NCBI RefSeq assembly: GCF_001874645.1
Contig: NZ_CP017886.1
Coordinates: 4,516,501-4,580,500, forward strand
Length of the DNA stretch: 64,000 nt
From: Pseudomonas frederiksbergensis
Lineage (GTDB): Bacteria; Pseudomonadota; Gammaproteobacteria; Pseudomonadales; Pseudomonadaceae
Direction: 5' to 3'
Part shown: in pieces, positions 55,805 through 63,908 of the stretch
How positions within the stretch are numbered: the stretch's first letter is position 1
Layout of the letters: the number at the start of each line of letters is the position of its first letter
Notes under the pieces: model-generated
Databases searched by the model: none
What the model was told of the DNA's origin: nothing
What the model saw: only the letters and a program-made list of their open reading frames with translations
Made by a program: the position numbers and the translations under genes

Positions 55805-55831
55805 AGCCCGCCACTGAGCGGGCTTCTTTTT
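55805..55831 (+). terminator. Terminator before the lysozyme-like gene
   Basis: AGCCCGC/GCGGGCT stem followed by TCTTTTT. Confidence 0.75.
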
Positions 55832-55845
55832 GCCTGGAGTAAAGC

Positions 55846-56271
55846 ATGACCATTACCGAGATGCGCGGAGTGCGCAACCGAAACCCTGGAAACATCGACT
55901 ACAGCCCGGCCAACTCATGGCTGGGCCAGCTCGCACCAGATCCGGCTATCGAGAAACGGTTCGCCCGCTTCGACACGCCAGAGAACGGTATCAGGGCCTT
56001 GGGCAAAACTCTACTGACCTACCAGCGCAAGCATGGGTTGAAGACGGTGAAGGCGATCATTAACCGCTGGGCGCCGAGCATCGAGAACGACACCGGCGCT
56101 TACGTGCGCGCCGTCGAGGCGAACACTGGCACCGCGCCCGGCGCCGAAATCGATCTGGTCAAACCGGCGGTGATGCAGGGCTTCGTGAAAGCCATCATCC
56201 ACCACGAGAACGCTGGCTTTGCTTATCCGGACGCAGTGCTGGTGGAAGGCGTGCGCAGGGCACTGCTGTGA
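55846..56271 (+). CDS. Lysozyme-like / virion structural P5 family protein
   Basis: 141 residues: MTITEMRGVRNRNPGNIDYS, FARFDTPENGIRALGKTLLT and IINRWAPSIENDTGAYVRAV. This family is related to the PRD1 P5/lysozyme-like proteins, often annotated as phage structural protein or endolysin. Located directly before Rz/Rz1, so it is the best candidate for the murein-degrading endolysin. TGGAGTAAAGC precedes the ATG. Confidence 0.75.
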   Translation: MTITEMRGVRNRNPGNIDYSPANSWLGQLAPDPAIEKRFARFDTPENGIRALGKTLLTYQRKHGLKTVKAIINRWAPSIENDTGAYVRAVEANTGTAPGAEIDLVKPAVMQGFVKAIIHHENAGFAYPDAVLVEGVRRALL

Positions 56272-56798
56272 GTTCCATGTCGGGGCGCCTGATCGGCATC
56301 GCTGCATTGCTGGCCATAGTGGCTGGCGGCGCGGCGGCGTTGGCTTGGCAGCTTCAGGACTGGCGCTACGGCCGGCAACTGGCAGAGCAGGCGAGGATTC
56401 AGGGCGAGACGCTGAATCAGCTGACCCTCGCCGCCGCAGCCCAGCAGCGCGCCGAACAAGACAAACGCCTCGCGCTCGAGCAGCGCCTGGCGGCCAGTGA
56501 CCAAACCCACTACGAGGCTTTGACCAATGCTCAAAAAGACCAGGCTCGCCTGCGCGATCGCCTTGCTACTTCCGATCTACGGTTGTCAGTCCTCATCGAC
56601 GCAGCGGATTCAGACGGTGGTTGCGCAGTGCCAACCGCTACCGGCGCCGGCGGCGTGGTTCATGGAGGAGCGCGCGCCCGACTTGACCCGGCGCATGCTC
56701 AACGAATTATCGGCATCACCGATGACGGCGACCAAGGACTGATTGCGCTGGCTGCGTGCCAGGCGTACGTGCGGGAGGTTACTAGAAAGGAGGGGTAG
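56268..56798 (+). CDS. Rz: i-spanin Rz
   Basis: 176 residues. An N-terminal transmembrane helix (GIAALLAIVAGGAAALAW) is followed by a periplasmic coiled coil (QDWRYGRQLAEQARIQGETL and onward) and a Gly-rich end. This is the inner-membrane spanin that fuses with Rz1 in the last lysis step. Start overlaps the endolysin-like gene stop; Rz1 is embedded in another frame. Confidence 0.85.
   Translation: MSSMSGRLIGIAALLAIVAGGAAALAWQLQDWRYGRQLAEQARIQGETLNQLTLAAAAQQRAEQDKRLALEQRLAASDQTHYEALTNAQKDQARLRDRLATSDLRLSVLIDAADSDGGCAVPTATGAGGVVHGGARARLDPAHAQRIIGITDDGDQGLIALAACQAYVREVTRKEG
56527..56742 (+). CDS. Rz1: o-spanin Rz1 lipoprotein, embedded in Rz
   Basis: 71 residues wholly inside Rz in another frame. 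MLKKTRLACAIALLLPIYGC is a signal with lipobox IYGC, and the mature part is Pro-containing (CQPLPAPAAWFMEERAPDLT). Typical embedded Rz1 outer-membrane spanin. Confidence 0.85.
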   Translation: MLKKTRLACAIALLLPIYGCQSSSTQRIQTVVAQCQPLPAPAAWFMEERAPDLTRRMLNELSASPMTATKD

Positions 56799-56802
56799 CA
56801 AA

Positions 56803-57198
56803 TCAGAGCGGTAGGTATGCCTTCACGCAGGCAATCACGCCCTGCATATCCTCGTCGCTTAGGCGCGGGACAAAGTACTCTCGACCCTTGGTGCGAGTCT
56901 TCCTGTGCAGCTTGTCCAAGCGTTCAAAGCTGACTGTGTAAATCATGTCGCACTTTACCCACAGCTCTTTATAGCCATCGCTCTGAAGCGGGTTGGTACG
57001 CAATAGGTGATGCCAGTCCTGCTGAACCTCTGGTGCGGTAGAGGATATCGGGACTACAGTGCAGAGTTTGCGATTGTGGGTGGCGGTAGGGGATATCACC
57101 ACGACTTTGCGTATCTTCAGCATTTCGGGAGCAACAAAGCCCCGCGTGAAGTCGCACAGAAGAACATCGCCTTGCTTGGGGTGGTAGTAGAGAGGCAA
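56803..57198 (-). CDS. PemK/MazF-family toxin-like protein
   Basis: 131 residues if it starts at the TTG at 57198, giving PLYYHPKQGDVLLCDFTRGF. Then KIRKVVVISPTATHNRKLCT and WVKCDMIYTVSFERLDKLHR, and RLSDEDMQGVIACVKAYLPL. The order GDVLLCDF...KVVVISP...DMIYTVSFERLDK is that of PemK/MazF ribonucleases. No antitoxin gene is adjacent. Leftward, next to attR, separate from the late operon: a lysogeny-expressed cassette. Start codon is the weak part. Confidence 0.75.
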   Translation of the reverse strand: MPLYYHPKQGDVLLCDFTRGFVAPEMLKIRKVVVISPTATHNRKLCTVVPISSTAPEVQQDWHHLLRTNPLQSDGYKELWVKCDMIYTVSFERLDKLHRKTRTKGREYFVPRLSDEDMQGVIACVKAYLPL

Positions 57199-57220
57199 TC
57201 CTTGATTCCCATATAAAGCA

Positions 57221-57240
57221 AAGCCGCCCGAAGGCGGCTT
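57221..57240 (-). terminator. Hairpin in the PemK-like gene leader
   Basis: Perfect 8-bp AAGCCGCC/GGCGGCTT stem with CGAA loop, 22 bp before the TTG start. On the minus strand only TTTGCTTT follows, so termination would be partial; it may attenuate toxin expression. Confidence 0.45.
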
Positions 57241-57448
57241 CAATCGACACGCAGCTGAGCTTGCATCGCCCCTTCTGCGCCGCTGGATCAACCCCGAAAA
57301 GGATCCAGACTCCTGCCAGCTTTCGCTGGTGACAAGCCAATTATGGCTATTGGCAATACAAAATTCAAGCCAGTTTGTACGGCGTGGAGCGGTATAGAGC
57401 GGTATGGCGAGAGGCCAGGCCTAACAAACTCAATGACTTGCGGCGTGC

Positions 57449-57484
57449 CGCGACACGGTTTATATATTTTGAAAACGTGTCGCC
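57449..57484 (+). repeat. CGCGACACG dyad element, copy 4
   Basis: Arms CGCGACACG and CGTGTCGC with an 18-base AT-rich spacer; right half TTTTGAAAACGTGTCGC matches the other copies. Intergenic, between the PemK-like gene and attR. Confidence 0.82.
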
Positions 57485-57512
57485 ACACACTTTGACCACC
57501 CCATAAAAAGCA

Positions 57513-57542
57513 AAGCCCCGAAGGTTCGCGGCTCCGGGGCTT
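57513..57542. terminator. Terminator near attR
   Basis: AAGCCCCG/CGGGGCTT stem with a 14-base loop, followed by CTATTTT on the plus strand and preceded by AAAAAG. Confidence 0.6.
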
Positions 57543-57672
57543 CTATTTTCGCCTACATCCCTTAATGTCTGGCGAACGTGGCGGCGAGACTACCAGTGTT
57601 GAGTCGGTGATTCATTACTGCGATAGGTGGATTGTGTTTGGTCGGCAGGACGCCGGAGAGAGGATCGTTTCT

Positions 57673-57691
57673 TGTACCAATTTTTGTACCA
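57673..57691. promoter_or_regulatory. Candidate integrase arm-type site, right end
   Basis: TGTACCAATTTTTGTACCA, one base longer than the left-end counterpart at 6844-6861. Confidence 0.55.
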
Positions 57692-57770
57692 CTGCATGCG
57701 TAAAGCAGGTTAAAACCGGGTATCCCAAAGTAAGGAAGTGCCCGGTTTCATTGGCTCAGAGTACTTTGCC

Positions 57771-57812
57771 TTACCCCTTTAAAATCGCCGTGTAATTCTG
57801 TTCCAGGGACAT
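57771..57812 (-). pseudogene. folE: Displaced native 5' end of folE
   Basis: Reading leftward from ATG 57812-57810: [13 protein letters not shown] then stop. The first ten codons are the native folE start; after the 22-bp att core the frame enters phage DNA and ends after three more codons. It retains the host folE leader and presumably its promoter, so a short peptide may still be made. Confidence 0.88.
57784..57805. repeat. attR core (22-bp direct repeat)
   Basis: Exact copy of 6771-6792, here joined to the native folE start codon on the host side. Confidence 0.93.
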
Positions 57813-57889
57813 GAAACTACCTGTGGGATTTTACGCAAAGGGCAAGGGTACGGTGGCGGACACGGCGCTGCAAGCATAGCGCATCAGCT

Positions 57890-58447
57890 TTACTCGTCAC
57901 GACCTTCCATCATGGTCCGTTTGAGCATCACATAAACCGCTCCGGCACCGCCGTGTCTGGCTTGGCACGAAGTGAAGCCAAGCACTTGCTGATGCTGGCG
58001 CAGCCAAGTGTTGACGTGACTTTTGATCATGGGCCGTTTGCCGTCCAGGCGCACAGCTTTGCCGTGGGTCACGCGTACGCAGCGGATTTCGAATTTTGTC
58101 GCTTCGGCGAGAAAAGCCCACAGCGTCTCGCGGGCTTTCTCGACGGTCATACCGTGCAGGTCGAGGCTGCCTTCGAACGGGATCTGCCCGACCTTCAGCT
58201 TGCGCATCTGGCTTTCCTGCACCCCGTCACGCGCCCACATCAACTCGTCTTCCGGGCCGACATCGATCACGAACTGATCGGACAGACCGTCAACGGTGGT
58301 GGCATCGGTGCGCACGGTGGCGGCCTGACGCAGTTTGGCGATGTGCGCGCGGTCAGCTTTGGGTTTACCGGTTTCGGCGCGATCGTGCTTGATCGGCTTA
58401 ACGCCTTGGATCGCGCTTTTGAACAGGGAAAAATCGTCGTCTTGCAT
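57890..58447 (-). CDS. Smr-domain protein
   Basis: 185 residues. The C-terminal Smr domain (about 95-180) has LDLHGMTVEKARE, VTHGKAVRLDGKRP and the final HGGAGAVYVMLKR. Smr domains are nucleases or nicking enzymes found alone or in MutS2; the stand-alone type acts on RNA or branched DNA. It is the native upstream neighbour of folE, 77 bp before the folE ATG, and was likely co-transcribed with it before prophage insertion. Confidence 0.9.
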   Translation of the reverse strand: MQDDDFSLFKSAIQGVKPIKHDRAETGKPKADRAHIAKLRQAATVRTDATTVDGLSDQFVIDVGPEDELMWARDGVQESQMRKLKVGQIPFEGSLDLHGMTVEKARETLWAFLAEATKFEIRCVRVTHGKAVRLDGKRPMIKSHVNTWLRQHQQVLGFTSCQARHGGAGAVYVMLKRTMMEGRDE

Positions 58448-58522
58448 GTCAGCCTCCGCGAAGGGCGGCCAGTTTACCCAAGTCGAAGTGAATCGGGCGC
58501 GTCAAAACGCAACGCGCACCAC

Positions 58523-58843
58523 TCAGTCATGTTTTTTCATCAAATGCGGAGCCAGGTTCAGTTCGCGGGGCTGACGCATCCGGCGGCGGCAGCGGCGCCA
58601 CAACGCAACACCGACATACAGCAACAACAGGCCAATCGCCAGGACCACCGTCGCGCCGGCCGGGCTGGCGTTCAGCTCGCCGAGAGCCGGCGGGTGGCCC
58701 AACAGGCTGGCGGCACCGGCCATCGCCAGCAACACGCCCAGGGTCGCCAGCAGCGCGGAAAATGCCGCGCCAAAGCGATAACGCCAGTTGCGTGGGCCTT
58801 TGGGCCGCAAGCGGCGAGCGTCAAAACCATCGGATATCTTCAT
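58523..58843 (-). CDS. Small membrane protein (106 aa)
   Basis: Begins MKISDGFDARRLRPKGPRNW, has two hydrophobic helices (FSALLATLGVLLAMAGAASLL and VVLAIGLLLLYVGVALW) and a basic tail. AGGAAGG precedes ATG 58843. Conserved-looking host membrane protein; family not recognised. Confidence 0.75.
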   Translation of the reverse strand: MKISDGFDARRLRPKGPRNWRYRFGAAFSALLATLGVLLAMAGAASLLGHPPALGELNASPAGATVVLAIGLLLLYVGVALWRRCRRRMRQPRELNLAPHLMKKHD

Positions 58844-58975
58844 TCCGACCTTCCTCAATGGGTATCGGCCCTTCGACCGGGAGTTGACCGGGTGGTTCCT
58901 GAGGCTAAGGCAATTGCAGGGGAGGAGAGGCTTTTGCGGATGAGCGGCTGCGCTGGCCGCTCATCAAGCGCTCGA

Positions 58976-59566
58976 TCAGATCAGGTCCTGGGTCTGGGCA
59001 AGGGTGGCGAAGTTGTCGGCCATAATCGCCATTTCAGTCTGTTGGACATGTTCGGCGCTGAGGATTCCACCTTTGTAAGGCAGGTCCCGCGTGGCGCAGG
59101 CGTCTTCGACCAGGGTGCAGCGAAAGCCCAGGTTCTTGGCGGCGCGAACGGTGGTGCTGACGCTGGAGTGACTCATGAAACCGCAGACGATCAGGTCCAG
59201 TGAACCGAGGTCTTGCAGGCGTTTTTCCAACGGGGTGCCGTGGAAAGCGCTGGGCAGCAATTTGCCAATGATGGTTTCGTCAGCCAGTGGTTCTAGGCCC
59301 GGGATGAATTCACCGCGTTCGCCTTGTGGGTCGAACAGGCCACCGACGGTGCCGAGGTGGCGCACATGGACGATCGGCCGGCTAGCCTTGCGGGCAGCAG
59401 TGAGCAATTGCTTGATGTTGTCGACGGCGGCGTCCATACCGGAAAGGGCCAAGGGGCCGCTCAAGTATTCTTTCTGGGCATCGATGATCACCAGCGTCGC
59501 GTGGGCCAGATTGGCCGGCGCGTAACCACGACCGCTGAGTTGAAACATCGTTTTTGGAACGGACAT
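58976..59566 (-). CDS. Isochorismatase-fold hydrolase, nucleophile position Ser
   Basis: 196 residues of the cysteine hydrolase/isochorismatase superfamily. LVIIDAQKEYLSGPLALSGM carries the catalytic Asp and SRPIVHVRHLG the second strand. Where cysteine hydrolases have CVSTT after SHM, this protein reads CGFMSHSSVSTTVRAAKNLG, with Ser at the Cys position. It may therefore act as an isochorismatase-like or inactive relative. GAAGGAG precedes ATG 59566. Host gene upstream of and divergent from prmB. Confidence 0.82.
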   Translation of the reverse strand: MSVPKTMFQLSGRGYAPANLAHATLVIIDAQKEYLSGPLALSGMDAAVDNIKQLLTAARKASRPIVHVRHLGTVGGLFDPQGERGEFIPGLEPLADETIIGKLLPSAFHGTPLEKRLQDLGSLDLIVCGFMSHSSVSTTVRAAKNLGFRCTLVEDACATRDLPYKGGILSAEHVQQTEMAIMADNFATLAQTQDLI

Positions 59567-59804
59567 TCTGGGGCTCCTTCGAGTGGGGCTTTTGCGACAT
59601 TGTCCTCTGGCTGAGCGCTTCTGTGAATCGCTACCATCGTAGGCACCGTCGTTGCTGGCCTGCAGCCTGTCAAGAGCTGACCGGATGTTCAACCAAAAGC
59701 TGAAAATCAGGATAATTCCTACGTTCGTCTCGTGATTTTTCTTGCGTCGTCGGGGCGGGTTTAGGCTGATAGAATCGCCAGTCGTTTTTTCAGGAGTTTG
59801 CCCC

Positions 59805-60713
59805 GTGATCACTTCCCGCCTGCGCACCTTGCGCGACCACATTCGTTGGGCCGTCAGCCGTTTTCATGGGGAGGATCTGTTTTTCGGCCATGGGACCGAC
59901 AACGCCTGGGACGAAGCCCGTCAACTGGTGTTGGGGGCGTTGCACCTGCCGTGGGAAATCGCCGACAGCTACCTGGACTGCCGTCTGGAAGACGACGAAC
60001 TGGTGAACCTGCAGCGCTTGCTCAAGCGCCGTATCGAGGAGCGTATCCCGACGGCTTACCTGTTGGGCGAAGCCTGGTTCTGTGGCATGTCGTTCATCGT
60101 TGACGAGCGCGTGTTGATCCCGCGTTCGCCGATTGGCGAGCTGATCGAAAAACGTTTCGAGCCGTGGCTGGACGCTGAACCAGCACGGATTCTTGACCTG
60201 TGCACCGGTTCCGGTTGCATCGGTATTGCCTGCGCCTATGAGTTCCAGAATGCAGAAGTGGTGTTGGCGGATCTGTCCTTCGAAGCGCTGGAAGTGGCCA
60301 ACCAGAACATCGAGCGCCACGGCGTCGATGAGCGGGTGTACACCGTTCAAGGTGATGGCTTCGACGGTTTGCCGGGGCAACGTTTCGACTTGATCGTGTC
60401 CAACCCGCCTTATGTGGACGCCGAAGATTTTGCCGACATGCCGGACGAATACCAGCACGAACCCGAACTGGGTCTGGCCTGCGGCGATGATGGTTTGAAC
60501 CTGGTACGGCGCATGCTCGCCGAAGCGGCGGACCACCTGAGCGAGAAGGGCTTGCTGATCGTTGAAGTGGGCAACAGCCAGGTGCACGTCGAGGCGTTGT
60601 ACCCGGAAGTCGATTTCGCCTGGCTGGAGTTCGAGCGTGGCGGTCATGGCGTATTCATGCTCAGCGCCGAGCAATGCCGCCAGCATCAGGCGTTGTTCGC
60701 TTCACGCGTCTGA
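59805..60713 (+). CDS. prmB: Ribosomal protein L3 N5-glutamine methyltransferase
   Basis: 302 residues. Methylates a glutamine of ribosomal protein L3 with SAM. Has the PrmB N-terminal helical domain ([20 protein letters not shown]), [12 protein letters not shown], the SAM-binding [14 protein letters not shown] and the signature [12 protein letters not shown]. The GTG at 59805 follows CAGGAG and fits family start; upstream frame is promoter. Confidence 0.95.
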   Translation: MITSRLRTLRDHIRWAVSRFHGEDLFFGHGTDNAWDEARQLVLGALHLPWEIADSYLDCRLEDDELVNLQRLLKRRIEERIPTAYLLGEAWFCGMSFIVDERVLIPRSPIGELIEKRFEPWLDAEPARILDLCTGSGCIGIACAYEFQNAEVVLADLSFEALEVANQNIERHGVDERVYTVQGDGFDGLPGQRFDLIVSNPPYVDAEDFADMPDEYQHEPELGLACGDDGLNLVRRMLAEAADHLSEKGLLIVEVGNSQVHVEALYPEVDFAWLEFERGGHGVFMLSAEQCRQHQALFASRV

Positions 60714-60720
60714 TTCATGC

Positions 60721-60798
60721 AAAAGATCGCAGGCTTCGCCAGCTCCTGCAGTGGGAACGTGTACACCCCGTAGGAACTGCCGCAGGCTGCGATCTTTT
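60721..60798. repeat. Pseudomonas REP-type inverted pair
   Basis: Arms AAAAGATCGCAGGCTTCGCC (60721 on) and GTAGGAACTGCCGCAGGCTG (60770 on) are inverted relatives of each other and of the 3251-3326 pair. It lies between convergent prmB and the next gene and may also act as a bidirectional terminator. Confidence 0.85.
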
Positions 60799-60801
60799 TG
60801 C

Positions 60802-61593
60802 TCAGCGGTGCGTAGCGATCCAGATCAGCAGCCCCGCCTGGAACACCGCAAACGCCACCAGACAGCTGATGGTGAAGCGTAGTCCGGTGTCCTCGCGTTT
60901 GTATTTGCTGACTTTCTCTTCCTGCTGTTGCAGTTTGACTTCCTGCTCCGCCAGATTCTGCTCGGCTTGTTGCAGCATCTGCGCGGCTTCGAGGATTTCC
61001 ACGAACTGCAGCTTTTCGGCGTTCCAATCCCCCAGCAGATCGCCGACCTTTACTGTTTTGACGCTGCCCTTCAAATGCTGGGCGTCGGCGTAGACCACGT
61101 CAAAACCGTGTACCCGCAGGAAGTGGTCACGGCGCAGGCGGGTGTCTTCGTTGAGGGCGTCCTTGTTGTTCAGGTCCGCACCGTCGACGGTGTAACTCGA
61201 CCACTTCTTCTTCGCCCAGGTGATGCCCTGAGCGGCCAGGAAACGGCCAATGCCGCGATTCATCGGTTCAATCTGCAGACCGCTGGCGGGGCCGAAATGA
61301 ACGCTGCGGGTCTCATGGTCGACCCAGACATCCAGGTGGTTCTGTTCTTTACGCACCCGTTGGCCAGGCAGCGAAATGCTCATGCGCAGCAGGCTGCGTT
61401 CTTTGTTGTTGCGCTCGGCATAGCCGAATTCAACAAAGCGCAATGGCCGTCCACCGGTCGCTCGGTCGGTCTTCAGCGGCGCCAGACGAAGCATCTTGTG
61501 GTGCTCGGCAGTGACGTCCGACCACGGCAATTCGACCGCTTCTGTGGCGGTGGTTTCTAGCACGGTGTCGGGTGAAATCTGGGTATCAGTCAT
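60802..61593 (-). CDS. Unknown C-tail-anchored coiled-coil protein (263 aa)
   Basis: Begins MTDTQISPDTVLETTATEAV. A globular N-terminal two thirds (VEFGYAERNNKERSLLRMSI, HFLRVHGFDVVYADAQHLKG) is followed by a coiled coil (AEQNLAEQEVKLQQQEEKVS) and a single C-terminal transmembrane helix. Family not recognised; looks conserved as a host gene. Confidence 0.78.
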   Translation of the reverse strand: MTDTQISPDTVLETTATEAVELPWSDVTAEHHKMLRLAPLKTDRATGGRPLRFVEFGYAERNNKERSLLRMSISLPGQRVRKEQNHLDVWVDHETRSVHFGPASGLQIEPMNRGIGRFLAAQGITWAKKKWSSYTVDGADLNNKDALNEDTRLRRDHFLRVHGFDVVYADAQHLKGSVKTVKVGDLLGDWNAEKLQFVEILEAAQMLQQAEQNLAEQEVKLQQQEEKVSKYKREDTGLRFTISCLVAFAVFQAGLLIWIATHR

Positions 61594-61692
61594 AACGGCG
61601 AGATCCTGTCCAAGCCCTGCTCGGCGGCAGCCAATGGGCTGCCGACACAGGCTTATCGGCAGTTTTTTCCAGGACTGGAGGGTAAAACCGGC

Positions 61693-62673
61693 TTAACTGG
61701 CACGAAGTCCGTCAATAAAGCTCAAGATCCTTGAACCCAGTTCCGCGGCGAGCGGCAATTGCGGGTCTTTGTAGGAGGCTATTTGACGCTTGAGATCGTT
61801 GGGCACGATGCGCATCACATGGTTCATGCCTTCGATCAACGCCAGTTGCGCGTCCGGTTTTGCGGCTTTGAGCATCTGCGCATCCCCGACGCCGACCTGA
61901 ATGTCGTTGCTGCCCTGGATGATCAGCGCCGGCATTTTCAACTTGGCGAAAGCCGCCGCCGGGTCCTGGCGAAACAGCGTAATCAGGTACGGCTGCACGC
62001 TGGGGCGAAAGAGTACTTGCAACGCTGGCGGGACGTTTTCATCGACCTGTCCGGCCTTGAGGCTGTCCAGAATCTCATTGCTGCGCAGCATCAGCGGGGG
62101 TGGCAAGCGATAGCTCAACTGCTGGCGCAAAACCTGATCCACCGGTCGGGCGCTGCCGGACAGGGAAATCACCGCGGCGGCATCGACTTGCGGGGCGGCG
62201 AGCGTAGCCACCAACGCACCTTCGCTATGGCCGAGCAAAATCAACGGTCCCATACGCGGGTCGGACTTGAGCTTCTGACCCCAGGCCACTGCGTCGGCAA
62301 CGTAGGCTTCAAGGGTCAGATTGCGCTCATCCGGGGTCGCCGCGAGGCTGGCCGCCACGCCGCGCTTGTCGTAACGCACGCTGGCGATGTTGTGTTTGGC
62401 CAGCACCCAAGCCAGGCGCTTGAGGCTGTCATTGTTGCCGCCGTCCGGGTTATTGCCGTTACGATCCGTAGGGCCCGAGCCAGAAATGATCAGCACAACC
62501 GGCACCGGGCTGTCGGACTTTGGCAGCAACATCGAGCCGAAAAGCTCGCCGCTGCCGGTATCCAGGCTGACCGGACGTTGCAGAACAGAGGCCTGGACCA
62601 TATTGGCAAGCAGGCCGGTAAACAGGGTAAGGCTCAAGGCAATAACTCGCAGCATCATCACGCCATCATTCAC
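61693..62673 (-). CDS. Alpha/beta hydrolase, exported
   Basis: 326 residues. An N-terminal signal (LRVIALSLTLFTGLLANMVQ) is followed by an alpha/beta hydrolase domain with the oxyanion-type VVLIISGSGPTDRNG, SVRYDKRGVAAS and nucleophile elbow GHSEGALVA (Ser); His probably in EGMNHVMRI. Peptidase S9-like esterases share this form. Probably periplasmic. An internal ATG (MMLRVIAL) is an alternative start. Confidence 0.85.
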   Translation of the reverse strand: MNDGVMMLRVIALSLTLFTGLLANMVQASVLQRPVSLDTGSGELFGSMLLPKSDSPVPVVLIISGSGPTDRNGNNPDGGNNDSLKRLAWVLAKHNIASVRYDKRGVAASLAATPDERNLTLEAYVADAVAWGQKLKSDPRMGPLILLGHSEGALVATLAAPQVDAAAVISLSGSARPVDQVLRQQLSYRLPPPLMLRSNEILDSLKAGQVDENVPPALQVLFRPSVQPYLITLFRQDPAAAFAKLKMPALIIQGSNDIQVGVGDAQMLKAAKPDAQLALIEGMNHVMRIVPNDLKRQIASYKDPQLPLAAELGSRILSFIDGLRAS

Positions 62674-62782
62674 AAGGTGTCGGTTGGACTCGCAGGCACC
62701 GATAAGGTTCGAGGATGAACTAGTTGGGGAGCCTGCGTATACTGGCGCGCAATTAGTTAAGTGATTTCACGGAGCGCCCTGC

Positions 62783-63874
62783 ATGTCCGGCAATACCTAC
62801 GGCAAGCTGTTCACTGTCACCACCGCGGGCGAAAGCCATGGTCCGGCGTTGGTCGCCATTGTCGACGGCTGCCCGCCGGGCCTCGAGCTGTCTCTGGAAG
62901 ACTTGCAGCGTGATCTGGACCGCCGCAAACCCGGCACCAGCCGCCACACCACCCAGCGTCAGGAAGCCGACGAAGTCGAAATTCTGTCGGGCGTGTTCGA
63001 AGGCCGCACCACCGGTTGCGCGATTGGCCTGCTGATCCGCAATACCGACCAGAAGTCCAAGGACTACTCGGCGATCAAGGATTTGTTCCGCCCGGCCCAC
63101 GCCGACTACACCTATCACCACAAATACGGCGAGCGCGATTACCGTGGCGGTGGTCGCAGCTCGGCGCGGGAAACCGCCATGCGTGTGGCAGCGGGTGCGA
63201 TTGCGAAAAAGTACCTGGCCACTCAGGGCATTGTCATTCGCGGCTACATGAGCCAGCTCGGCCCTATCGAAATTCCGTTCAAGACCTGGGATTCGGTAGA
63301 ACAAAACGCCTTCTTCAGCCCTGATCCAGACAAAGTGCCAGAGCTTGAGGCCTATATGGATCAGTTGCGTCGCGATCAGGACTCGGTCGGCGCGAAGATC
63401 ACCGTGGTTGCGGAAGGTGTGAAGCCGGGTCTCGGCGAGCCGATCTTCGACCGTCTGGATGCCGAGCTGGCTCATGCGCTGATGAGCATCAACGCGGTCA
63501 AAGGCGTGGAAATCGGCGCCGGCTTCGCCAGTGTCGCCCAACGCGGCACCGAGCACCGTGACGAAATGACCCCCGAAGGTTTCCTCAGCAACAACGCCGG
63601 CGGCATTCTGGGCGGCATCTCTTCGGGTCAACCGATTGTCGCGCACCTGGCACTCAAGCCAACGTCGAGCATCACCACCCCGGGCCGTTCGATCGACATT
63701 CATGGCAACCCGGTGGACGTTATCACCAAGGGCCGTCATGACCCTTGCGTTGGCATCCGCGCCACACCGATTGCCGAAGCGATGATGGCCATCGTGTTGA
63801 TGGATCATCTGCTGCGTAATCGCGGGCAAAACGCCGACGTGCGCGTCAGCACCCCGGTGCTGGGCCAGCTGTGA
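62783..63874 (+). CDS. aroC: Chorismate synthase
   Basis: 363 residues, full length. Converts EPSP to chorismate with reduced FMN. Signatures [40 protein letters not shown] and [19 protein letters not shown] ([19 protein letters not shown]) are present. ACGGAGC precedes the ATG. Universal host gene and good Pseudomonas landmark beside prmB. Confidence 0.97.
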   Translation: MSGNTYGKLFTVTTAGESHGPALVAIVDGCPPGLELSLEDLQRDLDRRKPGTSRHTTQRQEADEVEILSGVFEGRTTGCAIGLLIRNTDQKSKDYSAIKDLFRPAHADYTYHHKYGERDYRGGGRSSARETAMRVAAGAIAKKYLATQGIVIRGYMSQLGPIEIPFKTWDSVEQNAFFSPDPDKVPELEAYMDQLRRDQDSVGAKITVVAEGVKPGLGEPIFDRLDAELAHALMSINAVKGVEIGAGFASVAQRGTEHRDEMTPEGFLSNNAGGILGGISSGQPIVAHLALKPTSSITTPGRSIDIHGNPVDVITKGRHDPCVGIRATPIAEAMMAIVLMDHLLRNRGQNADVRVSTPVLGQL

Positions 63875-63908
63875 AGCCTTGCCCTGACGTCGCCGCGGTC
63901 TGACGGCC

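Larger units (their letters stand above)
57199..57783. other. Phage right-end noncoding region
   Basis: 585 bp with no convincing gene. It holds an AAGCCGCC/GGCGGCTT hairpin in the toxin leader (57221-57240), dyad copy 4 (57449-57484), a terminator (57513-57542) and an integrase arm-type repeat (57673-57691), next to attR. Confidence 0.65.
6771..57805. mobile_element. Lambda-like prophage integrated in folE
   Basis: About 51 kb between 22-bp direct repeats, with tyrosine integrase at the left edge. It contains integration, recombination, immunity, replication, lysis, packaging, head, tail and fibre modules in lambdoid order, without an obvious large deletion or transposon insertion. Long, non-contractile lambda-type tail genes (tape measure, M, L, K, I, J) predict a siphovirus. 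Only one gene looks frameshifted (14110-14498), so the prophage may be inducible; that is inference. Confidence 0.95.

Noticed and set aside
59790..60686. 298-codon minus frame opposite prmB
   Set aside because: Mirror of prmB codon bias; composition rich in His/Gln/Val typical of antisense frames.
61759..63829. Large antisense frames (319 and 358 codons) opposite the hydrolase and aroC
   Set aside because: Shadow frames of conserved genes with no protein-like motifs.
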